NCBI GenBank assembly: GCA_028280885.1
Contig: JANQKY010000021.1
Location: forward strand, 31,408 to 95,407
Source: Tepidamorphus sp.
GTDB taxonomy: Bacteria > Pseudomonadota > Alphaproteobacteria > Rhizobiales > Tepidamorphaceae
Length of the DNA stretch: 64,000 bases
Reading direction: 5' to 3'
The stretch's first letter is position 1, and the number at the start of each line of letters is the position of its first letter. Below, one piece after another: positions 1 through 8,749 of this stretch. A program made the position numbers and the translations under genes. The notes under the pieces are model-generated. The model was not told the origin of the DNA. It saw only the letters and a program-made list of their open reading frames with translations, and did no database searches.

Positions 1-1014
1 CGTGTTGCCCTTCGCCGCCGCGCCATAGCCGGCGACGGTCTTGCCGTCCGCTCTGCAGCGGGCGAGGAAGGCGCGAAAGCCCGCCCGCACCCGTTCGGCC
101 TTCGGCGTGAAATCGAGATAGGTCTCGATGCGATGAAACCCGGCGTCGGCTTCCATTGTCCGCACTGCGGCAAGCCGCGCCGTTTCCGCGTGGCTTGCCT
201 GGGCATGGCAGGCGAAGACCCGCAGCGAGCCGCCATGGGTCGGCAGTTCCTCGACATCGAAGACCCGCAGGCCGACATCGCCGAAGACCCGTTCGACCAC
301 CATGAGCGACAGGTAGGAATAGTGCTCGTGATAGATCGTGTCGAACTGGATGCCGTCGATCAGGCGCAAAAGATGCGGGAATTCGAAGGTGGCGACGCCT
401 TCGGGCTTTAAGACCTCCGGGAAGCCCGCGGCGAAATCGCGGATGTCGGGGACATGGGCGAGCACGTTGTTGGCGGCCATCAGGTCGGCGCGGTGGCCGG
501 CCGCCGCGAGCCGCCGGCCGGTCTCGCGGTTGAAGAAGGCGACCTGCGTCGGGATGCCGGCCCGCTCGGCGACCGCTGCGACATTGGTCGCCGGCTCGAC
601 GCCACGCACCGGCACCGAGCGGTCGCGGAAATGTTTCAACAGATAGCCGTCATTGCTTGCGACCTCGACGACAAGCGAAGCCTGCCCGATACCGAAGCGA
701 TCGATCATCGCCTGCGCGTAGCGTTCGGCATGGGCGACCCAGCTTGCCGAATAGGAGGAGAAGTAGGCGTAGTCGGAAAAGATCGCATCGGCGGGAATGG
801 CTGTCTCGACCTGCGCCAGGAAGCAATTTGCGCACACCTTGACATGCAGGGGATAGCGCTGCTCGGCGGCGAGATCGGCGGGCCTGTCGCGCAGATAGGA
901 ATTGGCGAGCGGCTGACGCCCGAGATCGATCAGGCTGTGTTCGAGCACCGTGCCGCAGAAACGGCACGGCGTGCCGGTCTGATCGGGATCGATCCTTTCG
1001 GTCTTTATATCCAT
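1..1014 (-). CDS. Class I SAM-dependent C-methyltransferase of deoxysugar type (3' end outside window)
   Basis: Read on the minus strand from an ATG at 1014; 338 codons are open to base 1, so the C-terminus lies outside the window. An N-terminal zinc-binding module has paired cysteines (C17, C20 and C61, C64). A SAM-binding region follows with VVEVASNDGYLL at about residues 115-126, then a conserved YHEHYSYLS at about 223-231, and the C-terminal family signature YGAAAKGNT at the window edge. This three-part layout (zinc module, Methyltransf_23-like core, C-terminal Methyltransf_14-like domain) is that of sugar C-methyltransferases of the TylC3 type acting on NDP-4-keto-6-deoxyhexoses. It starts 31 bp after rfbG and is surely in the same transcript. 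Inference: it methylates carbon 3 of the CDP-4-keto-6-deoxyglucose made by RfbF and RfbG. The exact substrate cannot be read from sequence. Confidence 0.85.
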   Translation of the reverse strand, partial: MDIKTERIDPDQTGTPCRFCGTVLEHSLIDLGRQPLANSYLRDRPADLAAEQRYPLHVKVCANCFLAQVETAIPADAIFSDYAYFSSYSASWVAHAERYAQAMIDRFGIGQASLVVEVASNDGYLLKHFRDRSVPVRGVEPATNVAAVAERAGIPTQVAFFNRETGRRLAAAGHRADLMAANNVLAHVPDIRDFAAGFPEVLKPEGVATFEFPHLLRLIDGIQFDTIYHEHYSYLSLMVVERVFGDVGLRVFDVEELPTHGGSLRVFACHAQASHAETARLAAVRTMEADAGFHRIETYLDFTPKAERVRAGFRAFLARCRADGKTVAGYGAAAKGNT

Positions 1015-1045
1015 GCGGGCGGGCTACCCGGCGCGCAGGCTCGCG

Positions 1046-2155
1046 TCAAGCCGGACCGCGTGCCGAAACCCCGGAGCTTGCCCGGCAATAGGCGTCGATT
1101 TCGGCAAGCGTGTGAGCGCGCATGTCGCCGCCGTCGCGCCAGGTGCGATACCACAGCGCGGTCGCCGCGATCGCCGCCGGGCCCGGCAGCCGGTCGCGCC
1201 AGCCAAGGACGCGCCGGGCGCGCCCGGAATCGATCGTCAGGTAGCCGGCCTCGACGGAGCCGGGCACCGGCTCGTGGACCCAGCGGGTTTCGACGCCGAT
1301 CGCGGTCTGCACCGCATCGGCCAATGCCCCGACCGATGTCGTTGCGGACGGGTCCGGCCCGAAATTCAGGGCAGGCGCGATGTCGTCCCCCGCCGCCAGC
1401 GCTTGCGTATAGAGCAGATAGCCGCACAGGCAGTCGAGCACATGCTGCCACGGACGTACGGCCTCGGGGTGGCGCAGGATGAGGGGCTCGCCTCGCGCTG
1501 CCGCGCGGATGATATCCGGGACGATCCGGTCGCCGGAGAAATCGCCGCCGCCGATGACGTTGCCGCCGCGCGCGGTCGCAAGCGGCGGGCCCGCCTCGGC
1601 GAAGAAACTGCGGGCGAACGAGGCGGCGATGATCTCGGTCGCCGCCTTCGAGGCGGAATAGGGGTCCTTGCCGCCGAGCCGGTCGGTCTCGGTGAACGCG
1701 TCGCGGGTTTCCGCATTGGCATAGACCTTGTCGGAGGTGATGATCAGGATCGCCTCGACCGAATGTGTCCCCCGCAACGCATCCAGCAGATGGGCGGTGC
1801 CGAGCACGTTGGTCGCAACCGTCTCGACCGGTTCGGCGAGCGACCGGCGCACCAGCGGCTGCGCGGCCATGTGCAGCACGATCTGCGGGTCGGCCGCCGC
1901 GACGATCCGCTGAACGGCCATGCGGTCGCGCAGATCGGCGATATGCGAGGTCAGATCCGTTTCGACGCCGGCGAGCGCGAACAGGTTCGGCTCGGTTTCC
2001 GGTTCAAGCGCCAGGCCGGTGACCTCGGCCCCCATCCGCGCAAGCCACAGCGCCGCCCAGCCGCCCTTGAAGCCGGTATGGCCGGTGAGCAGCACCCGCC
2101 GGCCCCGCCAGAAGGCCCGATTGGGCAGCGCGCCCGTCGACAAGTCCCCCGCCAT
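1046..2155 (-). CDS. rfbG: CDP-glucose 4,6-dehydratase
   Basis: 369 residues, the normal family length. It is an extended short-chain dehydrogenase with the NAD-binding motif TGHTGFKGGW at residues 24-33 and the catalytic Y-x3-K in DPYSASKAATE. The TGHTGFKG form with lysine is characteristic of RfbG rather than of RmlB. The enzyme converts CDP-glucose to CDP-4-keto-6-deoxyglucose in the cytoplasm. Its ATG directly follows the TGA of rfbF with no intervening base, so the two are translationally coupled. The C-methyltransferase follows after 31 bp, which suggests the keto-sugar is passed to it. Confidence 0.93.
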   Translation of the reverse strand: MAGDLSTGALPNRAFWRGRRVLLTGHTGFKGGWAALWLARMGAEVTGLALEPETEPNLFALAGVETDLTSHIADLRDRMAVQRIVAAADPQIVLHMAAQPLVRRSLAEPVETVATNVLGTAHLLDALRGTHSVEAILIITSDKVYANAETRDAFTETDRLGGKDPYSASKAATEIIAASFARSFFAEAGPPLATARGGNVIGGGDFSGDRIVPDIIRAAARGEPLILRHPEAVRPWQHVLDCLCGYLLYTQALAAGDDIAPALNFGPDPSATTSVGALADAVQTAIGVETRWVHEPVPGSVEAGYLTIDSGRARRVLGWRDRLPGPAAIAATALWYRTWRDGGDMRAHTLAEIDAYCRASSGVSARGPA

Positions 2156-2929
2156 TCAGGTCCACACCTTCCAGGGCGCCAACCCCGACGCCCACATCGC
2201 CTCGAGCTGGCGCTTGTCGCGCAGCGTGTCCATGGGGTGCCAGAAGCCGCGATGGCGGAAGGCCGACAGTTCGCCGTCCCGGGCAAGGCTCTCAAGCGGC
2301 GCCTCCTCCCAGGCCGTATCGTCGCCGTCGATGCGCTCCAGCACCGTCGGCGACAGCACGAAGAAGCCGCCATTGATCAGCGCGTTGTCGCCGGGCGGCT
2401 TTTCGATGAAGCGTTCGACGCGGTCGCCGTTCAGGTCCAGCGCGCCGTAGCGTCCCGGCGGCACCACGGCGGTCACCGTCGCAAGCCCGCCATGGTCGCG
2501 ATGAAAGGCGATCAGCCCGGCGATATCGACATCGGCGACCCCGTCGCCATAGGTCAGGCAGAACGGCTCGGCGGGATCGAGATAGGGCGCGACCCGCTTC
2601 AGCCGGCCGCCGGTCATGGTCGCCTCGCCGGTCTCCACAAGCGTCACCCGCCACGGCTCGGCGCTGGTCTGGTGATAGGTGATCTCGCCGGTGCCGGCAT
2701 CGATCGTCACGTCGGAATTGTGGAGAAGGTAGTTGGCGAAGAACTCCTTGATCATATAGCCGCGATAGCCCAGGCAGACGATGAAGTCGGTCACCCCGAA
2801 ATGGGCGTAGATCTTCATGATGTGCCACAGGATGGGCCGGCCGCCGATCTCGATCATCGGCTTCGGCCGCAGGTGGGATTCCTCGGAAATGCGCGTGCCA
2901 AGTCCGCCGGCGAGAAGAACGGCCTTCAT
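2156..2929 (-). CDS. rfbF: Glucose-1-phosphate cytidylyltransferase
   Basis: 257 residues, typical length. The nucleotidyltransferase signature LAGGLGTRISEES sits at residues 6-18, followed by RPKPMIEIGG; the IGYRGYMIKEFF-like segment (CLGYRGYMIKEFF) and the C-terminal FWHPMDTLRDK are hallmarks of RfbF. It forms CDP-glucose from CTP and glucose 1-phosphate, the first step to CDP-deoxysugars for O-antigen or other surface glycans. It is the first gene of a leftward operon with rfbG and the C-methyltransferase; the promoter should lie in the 131-bp spacer shared with the divergent glycosyltransferase gene. Confidence 0.95.
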   Translation of the reverse strand: MKAVLLAGGLGTRISEESHLRPKPMIEIGGRPILWHIMKIYAHFGVTDFIVCLGYRGYMIKEFFANYLLHNSDVTIDAGTGEITYHQTSAEPWRVTLVETGEATMTGGRLKRVAPYLDPAEPFCLTYGDGVADVDIAGLIAFHRDHGGLATVTAVVPPGRYGALDLNGDRVERFIEKPPGDNALINGGFFVLSPTVLERIDGDDTAWEEAPLESLARDGELSAFRHRGFWHPMDTLRDKRQLEAMWASGLAPWKVWT

Positions 2930-3060
2930 GCTTACCCTTTGCTTGCAACAGGACCTGCAAAGTGGTTTCTAGCGGGAAATCTCAGGATTGGGTACCGGCA
3001 GGACCCGCGAAGCGGGCCGGCTCTTACGAAAACCCGAAGCGAACCAGCGCCGTAACCCGC

Positions 3061-4323
3061 ATGGCAATGCATCCCCGGATCAGTGTCGTCATACCGACCC
3101 GCGAGCGCGCCGACACGCTCGCGCAGACGTTGCGGACCTGCGTCGCGCAGGACTACGACAATCTGGAGATCGTCGTCCACGACAATGCCAGCGCGCCGGC
3201 GACTGCGCAGGCGGTTGAACGTCATGGCGATGAACGCGTGCGCTACTTCCGATCCGACAAACGGCTGTCGATGCGGGCGAACTGGGAGGCCGCGTTGGAG
3301 CGGACCACCGGCGACTATGTCGTCTATATCGGCGATGATGATCTCGTCACGATCGGCGGTATCTCAAGGCTCGCCGGGCTGATCACGTCGACCGGCGCGG
3401 AGGCGATCAAGTGGTCGTCGGTCAACTATATCTGGCCGAACCGCTCGACCACGGGAGCCGGCTTCCTGATCGTCAAGCATCAGAAGCTGTTCGGCGACTA
3501 TACGTTCTATGACGGGGCCGACATCCTCGACGCGATGTTCGCCGGCAAGCTGCGCATGTCGCTGAGGACCTTCCACGTCTATCACGGCTGCGTGTCGCGC
3601 GGCATCATCGACAAGGTGCGGGCCCGCACCGGCCAGTATTTCTGCTATCAGATCCCGGACGCTTATACCGCCTTCGCCAATGCCTTCGTCGCCGGCCGCA
3701 TCCTGCATGTCCGCCACCCGGTAACGAGCTTCGGCCATTCGGCGAACTCGAATGCCATGTCGTTCTACGAGGACCCGGCGAAGGCGGCGAAGTCGGGGGA
3801 GGGCGGCACGCCCTACGGCCAGTTCATCAGCGAAGTCGAGGCCGACGACACCGCGCCGTACCCCTACAATTCGCATATCCGGTCGATGAGCTATCACGGG
3901 CTGATCTGCCTGCACATCGCAAACGAGCTGTTCGGGGCGGAGCGCGAGATCAATGTCCAGGCCTGGCTCGACGCCGCGCTCGCCGAGACGGTCGAGGATC
4001 CGCTCTATCTGGCCGAGGCGCACGAGGCGCCGGTGCTGTACGACTACGACCGCATGCTGAAGGAGCGGCTGCCGCCGCCGCCCGCCGATCTGACCTCGGC
4101 CCATCGCGAGCGGGTCAGCACCTATGGCAACCGCAATACCATCACCAAGCTCGATATCCCGACGCTGATCGACGGCGAGGACAATTCCTTCACCGCCGCC
4201 AACATCCTGTCGGGTCTGATGGATACCGGCTACCGGGCCGCCCCGCTCGGCGTGCTGTCGCCGGCCCGCCACGCCTGGCACTGGATGAAGCTGCGCGGCC
4301 GCGCCCGGCCGATGATCGGCTGA
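3061..4323 (+). CDS. Glycosyltransferase family 2 protein
   Basis: 420 residues from ATG 3061; an ATG two codons later is equally possible, and the open frame extends upstream to 2962 but the domain begins only here. The GT-A start PRISVVIPTRERADTL lies at residues 4-19, and YIGDDDLVT near residue 92 is the metal-binding D-x-D region. The fold is that of inverting GT2 enzymes that add a sugar to a growing glycan on the cytoplasmic face. No membrane segment is visible. It is the only rightward gene inside an otherwise leftward polysaccharide locus and is transcribed divergently from rfbF. The C-terminal 180 residues are not recognised. Sugar donor and acceptor are unknown. Confidence 0.85.
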   Translation: MAMHPRISVVIPTRERADTLAQTLRTCVAQDYDNLEIVVHDNASAPATAQAVERHGDERVRYFRSDKRLSMRANWEAALERTTGDYVVYIGDDDLVTIGGISRLAGLITSTGAEAIKWSSVNYIWPNRSTTGAGFLIVKHQKLFGDYTFYDGADILDAMFAGKLRMSLRTFHVYHGCVSRGIIDKVRARTGQYFCYQIPDAYTAFANAFVAGRILHVRHPVTSFGHSANSNAMSFYEDPAKAAKSGEGGTPYGQFISEVEADDTAPYPYNSHIRSMSYHGLICLHIANELFGAEREINVQAWLDAALAETVEDPLYLAEAHEAPVLYDYDRMLKERLPPPPADLTSAHRERVSTYGNRNTITKLDIPTLIDGEDNSFTAANILSGLMDTGYRAAPLGVLSPARHAWHWMKLRGRARPMIG

Positions 4324-4947
4324 TCGCCATCCCGGTCACGTCCACTGCTGTCCGGTTCAGCGGGGACGGGCTTTGGTTTTCAGCCTGGCCACGCACTCAG
4401 GCGTCATTCCCGCGCAGGCGAGAATCCAGTAACCTCATGCGTTTGCTTATGTTTTCTGCCGTGCTCCAGATACTATCACAGGGGTGCTAGATCCCCGATC
4501 AAGTCGGCGGGGACGACCGAGGAGGGCTGGGCACACCCCTCCCTCGTCATCCCGGAATTCCCGATAGCGACTATCCGGGATCAGAGAGCTGACACGATGA
4601 ACGGCCGTGCCACGCGCCCTGGCAATTAAACCGGACAGTAGCGGGACAAGCCCGGCAATGACACCGTGGTGGGGCATCTGGGTGGGGGACGGCAGGCACA
4701 AACCCCTCGATCGTCATCCCGGAAATCGCGATAGCGATTATCCGGGGAACCGAGGCGGTGCGGAGTCCCACCGGCGCCGACACGGGCTCTCCGATCCCGG
4801 CTCGGCTTGTCAGCCGTCCGGGATGACGAGGGAAAGGGGGTAGTCCATACGCTCACCCCTGCCATTGCCCGACCAAGGCCGGGATGACGTCCGAGGGGCG
4901 CACTCTTTCCTCGATTGTCATGCCCGGACAAGCCCGGCAATAGTGGG
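4324..4947 (+). repeat. Non-coding spacer full of REP-like palindromic repeats
   Basis: 624 bp with no supportable gene between two convergent genes. It opens with a 41-bp element (4343-4383) that recurs inverted at 35676-35716 with two mismatches. It then holds a string of short palindromes of the CCGGGAT/ATCCCGG kind, for example near 4550-4585 and 4725-4745, and ends with a GCCCGGACAAGCCCGGC unit near 4920-4940. Part of 4560-4630 resembles the larger repeats at 60481 and 63455. Translations in this stretch are repeat-derived and were not called. Confidence 0.75.
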
Positions 4948-6003
4948 TCACGTCGCGACCTCCGCCAGCAGGTCGTCGAAGGCGGCGGTGACGATGCGGA
5001 TATCGTAGAGCGTCCGCGCCCGCTGCCGGCCGGCCGTTTGCAGGTTCTTGCGTTTGTCGGGATCGTCGATCAGCCCGCCGATCGCATCGGCAAACGCGGA
5101 CGGCTCGACCGAATCGGTGGTGATCGCGGCCGTGCCCGTCACTTCGCCAAGCCCGCCCCGCCCCGAGGTGATAACGGCGGTGCCCGACGTCATCGCCTCC
5201 AGCGCCGTGCGGCCGAAGGGCTCGGCCCAGACGCTGGGAACGACGGCGATCTCCGCACGCGCGAACAGGTCCATGACGCGCGCGTGCGGCAGGTCGACCG
5301 CGATCTCGGCGCGGGTTCCAAGATCGGCGAGGTGCCGGCGCACCGTCTCGATCATGCCGGCCGCCGCCTTGCCGCCGCCCAGCGCCAGCACCGCGCGCCA
5401 GCCCGGCCGCGTCCGCAACGCCGCGGCGGCCGCGATCGCGAACTGCTCGACCCCCTTCTCCGGCACCGCCCGCCCGGCGAACAGCACGACCGGCTCCTTG
5501 CGGTCCGCCGGCCGGTACAGCTGGGTATCGATGCCGTTATAGACGATCGCCGACGGTGCCCGGCCCGTATAGCTTGCGCGCGAGGCCTCCGACACGAAGG
5601 CGACGCCGGCTAACTCGCGGAAGGCGCGGTCGCGCCACAGCCGGTGCGCGAACGAGCGCGGCGGCAGCGGATTGTGGCGCTGCAGGACGACGGGGATATC
5701 GGGAAAACCCGCCGCGACGCGGGCGGCTGCCGGCGGATACTGATGCACCAGGATGACGTCGGGCTTCGCCCGTTCGATGGCTGAGCGGACGGCTGCGAAA
5801 CTGAACGGACCGAACTTGCGCTTGATGTCGACGATGCCGAGGAACGGCACATCCCGAAAGGGCTGTGGCACGGCGCCGCCGATCACGGTGATGCCGCCTC
5901 GAAAGCGCGAATGCAGCACGAAATCGCGGGCGCACAGGTCGATCGATGTCGCCCGGTCCGGCGCGTAATGCATGTTGCGGGGCAGGACGACGGCAAGACG
6001 CAT
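4948..6003 (-). CDS. Glycosyltransferase family 4 (GT-B) protein
   Basis: 351 residues from ATG 6003, preceded by AAAGGCG. The frame is open further upstream, but that extension has the arginine/serine-rich look of an antisense shadow and overlaps the next gene. The C-terminal domain shows the GT4 pattern: VLFAGRAVPEKGVEQF near 173-188 and the E-x7-E motif EPFGRTALEAM at 261-271, which binds the nucleotide-sugar. It is a retaining, cytoplasmic or membrane-associated sugar transferase. It is the last gene of a leftward group (SDR, CmcI-like methyltransferase, this gene), separated by 61 bp from its upstream neighbour. Donor sugar unknown. Confidence 0.88.
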   Translation of the reverse strand: MRLAVVLPRNMHYAPDRATSIDLCARDFVLHSRFRGGITVIGGAVPQPFRDVPFLGIVDIKRKFGPFSFAAVRSAIERAKPDVILVHQYPPAAARVAAGFPDIPVVLQRHNPLPPRSFAHRLWRDRAFRELAGVAFVSEASRASYTGRAPSAIVYNGIDTQLYRPADRKEPVVLFAGRAVPEKGVEQFAIAAAAALRTRPGWRAVLALGGGKAAAGMIETVRRHLADLGTRAEIAVDLPHARVMDLFARAEIAVVPSVWAEPFGRTALEAMTSGTAVITSGRGGLGEVTGTAAITTDSVEPSAFADAIGGLIDDPDKRKNLQTAGRQRARTLYDIRIVTAAFDDLLAEVAT

Positions 6004-6064
6004 CGCGGTATCGCCTTTATTGCCCGTCTTATCTGCAGGCTTGTCTTCGGGCGCGTCGCGCCCC

Positions 6065-6823
6065 TCAGCGGACCCGCTTGATCCAGGCATCGGGCCAGTG
6101 GGTGACCGGATCGAGCAGCGTGCTTTCGTTGAACGCCCAGGCGGGCTGTTCGATGACGTAGGTGGGGTCGCCGGAGACGAAGTCGATCGCCGCCTGCGCC
6201 GGGTTCTCGTCGCCCCAGTGCGGCTGGCCACGCGGCACGTCGGTCAGGTTGCGCATCACGCCATCGGTCGAGACGATATAGGAGCCGGGCGTCACCAGCG
6301 GCGCGTAAGCTTCCAGTTCGGCGGTGACATGGGCGTAGCTGTGGTCGGAATCGAGCACCACCATCACCGTTTCGCCCGGCCGTATCTCGGCTTTGACCTT
6401 CTCGACGATCGCCGGATCGGTCGACGAGCCCTCGACCATCGTGATCAGGTCGATCAGCGGGTGTTTTTCAAGCCGCGCCCGGTTGTGCGCCCGGATGTCG
6501 ACATCGATGCCGATCACCCGGCCCTTGCCGAGCATCTTGCACAGCGAGGCGGAGAAGACCAGCGAGCCGCCATGGGCAATCCCGGTCTCGATGATGACGT
6601 CGGGCTTCAGCGCGCAGACGACTTCCTGATAGCGGATCATGTCCTCGGGCAGCTGGATGATCGGAATGCCGAACCAGGTGAAGGTATAGACGTGCTTCTG
6701 GTTCCAGCCGGCCTTGACCCACAGGTCGCTTAAAAGCTTGAAGCCCTGGTCGCTCCACAGATCGACGGGGAACGACCCGTCGACGACGATCTCGCCCTTG
6801 TCGGTATCGATTTCGAGTTTCAT
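6065..6823 (-). CDS. CmcI/RMNT-family SAM-dependent methyltransferase (cephalosporin hydroxylase family)
   Basis: 252 residues. ATG 6823 overlaps the TGA of the upstream epimerase as ATGA, which fixes the start. The SAM pocket is visible as ETGIAHGGSLVFSASLC near residues 84-100, followed by GIDVDIRAHNR and VLDSDHSYAHVTAEL, whose aspartates match the metal and SAM ligands of the CmcI/rhamnosyl O-methyltransferase family (PF04989). Members often O-methylate sugars or antibiotic cores. Location in a glycan locus, coupled to a sugar epimerase, suggests O-methylation of a surface sugar. The name cephalosporin hydroxylase is historical and should not be taken as its function here. Confidence 0.85.
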   Translation of the reverse strand: MKLEIDTDKGEIVVDGSFPVDLWSDQGFKLLSDLWVKAGWNQKHVYTFTWFGIPIIQLPEDMIRYQEVVCALKPDVIIETGIAHGGSLVFSASLCKMLGKGRVIGIDVDIRAHNRARLEKHPLIDLITMVEGSSTDPAIVEKVKAEIRPGETVMVVLDSDHSYAHVTAELEAYAPLVTPGSYIVSTDGVMRNLTDVPRGQPHWGDENPAQAAIDFVSGDPTYVIEQPAWAFNESTLLDPVTHWPDAWIKRVR

Positions 6824-7755
6824 CGTTGCTCCGCTTCTGCGTTCAGTTTGTCGCGCCACCAGTCGAGCGCCTCGCTCAGGCCCTGCTCAAGCGGCCGGAT
6901 CGCCGTGAACCCGACCTCGCCGCGCAACCGGTCGGTGCGGGCGACGAGCCGTTCGGGTTCGTCGCGATCGGCAAGGGCGCCGACCCGGATGAGGTCCGGC
7001 GTGCCGGCGAGGCTCCCAAGCGTCTCGGCGACCGCGCGCACCGAACTCGCCTCGCCCGAGGCGATATTTATTGGTCCTTCGACGCGAGACAAGGCCAGCG
7101 CGGCAACCGCTGCGCCGGCATCGCGGGCGTCCATGAAGTCGCGCGGCCGCTCGCCGGTGCCGATCGGCGCCGGTTCGCCCTGGATCAGCCGGCCCGCCAC
7201 CTGCGGCACCAGCCGGCTCGGCGTCTCCTCGGGTCCGTAGAGCAGGAACAGCCGGCCCCAGGCCCAGGACAGGCTTTCCTGGCGGGCGAAGCCCTCGATC
7301 ACCCGGCGGGCGGCGTCCTTGGCGATCCCGTAGAGCGTCGTCGGGTCGAGCGGCGTGTCCCGCTCGCTGCAATCCTCCGTCGTCTGCCAGGCATATTCGA
7401 AGCAGGTGCCGAGCCCGACGAACCGGGTCATGCCCGACTGCTGCGCCTGATGCACCATGTCGAGCGTCGCCGCCACCCAGTCGAGATTGGCCGGCGCGGT
7501 CCAGAACCGCCCGTGCTCGGTGCCCCAGGCGAAATGGACGATCGTGTCGGGCTGGATCTCGTTGATCAGCCCGTGCCGCGCCCCGGCATCGAGCAGGTCG
7601 GCGCGGTGCCAGCGCACCGGTGCTGCGCCGATCGACCCTGGCGGCACCGCCTCCCGGCCGACCGCATGGACCTCGGCACCGGCCTCGATCAGAGCTTTGA
7701 GCGTGTGGCGGCCCACGAAGCCGCTTGCACCGGTGAGGAGAATGCGCGTTGCCAT
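6820..7755 (-). CDS. NAD-dependent epimerase/dehydratase (extended SDR)
   Basis: 311 residues. The Rossmann motif TGASGFVG is at 8-15 and the catalytic tyrosine and lysine at Y142 and K146 (YGIAK). This is the standard architecture of nucleotide-sugar epimerases, reductases and dehydratases. It heads a leftward three-gene unit and overlaps the next gene by four bases. In the context of CDP-4-keto-6-deoxyglucose synthesis it is a candidate for the 4-keto reductase or an epimerase finishing the deoxysugar, but the sequence alone does not choose between these. The 281-bp spacer upstream (7756-8036) separates it from the divergent ABC exporter. Confidence 0.85.
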   Translation of the reverse strand: MATRILLTGASGFVGRHTLKALIEAGAEVHAVGREAVPPGSIGAAPVRWHRADLLDAGARHGLINEIQPDTIVHFAWGTEHGRFWTAPANLDWVAATLDMVHQAQQSGMTRFVGLGTCFEYAWQTTEDCSERDTPLDPTTLYGIAKDAARRVIEGFARQESLSWAWGRLFLLYGPEETPSRLVPQVAGRLIQGEPAPIGTGERPRDFMDARDAGAAVAALALSRVEGPINIASGEASSVRAVAETLGSLAGTPDLIRVGALADRDEPERLVARTDRLRGEVGFTAIRPLEQGLSEALDWWRDKLNAEAEQR

Positions 7756-8036
7756 GGATCGTGCTGTTTTTGGACGGACGGTCTTTGACCGGACCGTTTT
7801 GGGCCAGAGCCGCGACTTTTAGCCGCCGGGCCCGGCTGGCGCAATGATCCATCCTTGCGGAACCGGGATCGCGGCGCCATCTGCGGATCGGGCGCTTGCG
7901 ACGCGGCACCTTTGACCTGCCTCATGTTCTGCGGGTGCGGTGGCGACATACTGCCGGCGCTATCGCCGGGTCCCGTCCACAGTTTGAGTACCGTCGATAC
8001 GAAAAATCGTTTTCAAGCCGAGCGGAGCCGCCGGAG

Positions 8037-8744
8037 ATGCCGCAACCGGTATTCATCGTCGAAGCGCTGACCAAGGTCTACCGGACCGGGGATGTCGAGG
8101 TGCATGCCCTGCGCGGCGTCGACCTTGAGATCGACGCGGGCGAGTTCCTGGTCCTGCTCGGGCCGTCGGGGAGCGGCAAATCGACGCTTCTGAACATTCT
8201 CGGCGGGCTCGATCATGCGACAGCGGGCCGCGTCCTGTTTCGCGATGCCGAACTCACCGCCTTCAGCGAGCGGCAACTGACGCTTTATCGCCGCGAGCAT
8301 GTCGGCTTCGTCTTCCAGTTCTACAATCTCGTGCCGAGCCTGACCGCGCGCGAGAACGTGTCGCTGGTCACCGAGATCGCGACCGACCCGATGCGGCCGG
8401 AGGAGGCGCTGGAGCGGGTCGGGCTCGGCGCCCGGCTCGACCATTTCCCCGCGCAGCTTTCCGGCGGCGAGCAGCAGCGGGTGGCGATCGCCCGGGCGAT
8501 CGCCAAGCGGCCGAAGGTGCTGTTCTGCGACGAGCCGACCGGTGCGCTCGATTCCAAGACCGGCGTGCGCGTTCTGGAGGCACTCGTCAAGGTCAACCAG
8601 GATCTCGGCACGACGACGGCGGTCATCACCCACAACGTGGCGATCGGCCAGATCGCCGACCGGGTCGTCTATTTCGCCGACGGCCAGGTCGCGCGCGTTG
8701 AGGAAAACGCGACGCGGCAGGTCGCCGCGGCGATTTCGTGGTGA
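8037..8744 (+). CDS. ABC transporter ATP-binding protein (MacB/LolD-like)
   Basis: 235 residues from ATG 8037. Walker A is GPSGSGKST at 42-50, the ABC signature LSGGEQQR is near 140, and Walker B runs into [12 protein letters not shown] near 162-173. The GALDSKTG sequence after Walker B and the short length are typical of the LolD/MacB class, which energises FtsX-type mechanotransmission permeases rather than substrate-channel importers. The next gene, an FtsX-type permease, begins at or just before this stop, and a HlyD-type adaptor follows, so the three should form one exporter spanning the envelope. Substrate unknown. Confidence 0.93.
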   Translation: MPQPVFIVEALTKVYRTGDVEVHALRGVDLEIDAGEFLVLLGPSGSGKSTLLNILGGLDHATAGRVLFRDAELTAFSERQLTLYRREHVGFVFQFYNLVPSLTARENVSLVTEIATDPMRPEEALERVGLGARLDHFPAQLSGGEQQRVAIARAIAKRPKVLFCDEPTGALDSKTGVRVLEALVKVNQDLGTTTAVITHNVAIGQIADRVVYFADGQVARVEENATRQVAAAISW

Positions 8745-8749
8745 GCGCG

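Noticed and set aside
1013..3055. 680-codon rightward frame across the rfb genes
   Set aside because: It lies wholly opposite rfbG and rfbF, which have clear motifs and tight coupling; it shows no domain.
4390..4945. CRISPR array suggested by many short repeats
   Set aside because: The repeats are palindromic REP units of varied spacing and orientation, with no regular spacers and no cas genes.
6004..6231. N-terminal extension of the GT4 gene and similar long leaders (for example before dapB, nth, ogt-neighbour DUF2244, acyl-CoA dehydrogenase)
   Set aside because: The extensions overlap upstream genes or repeats and are composition artefacts; starts were placed where the family domains and ribosome sites begin.
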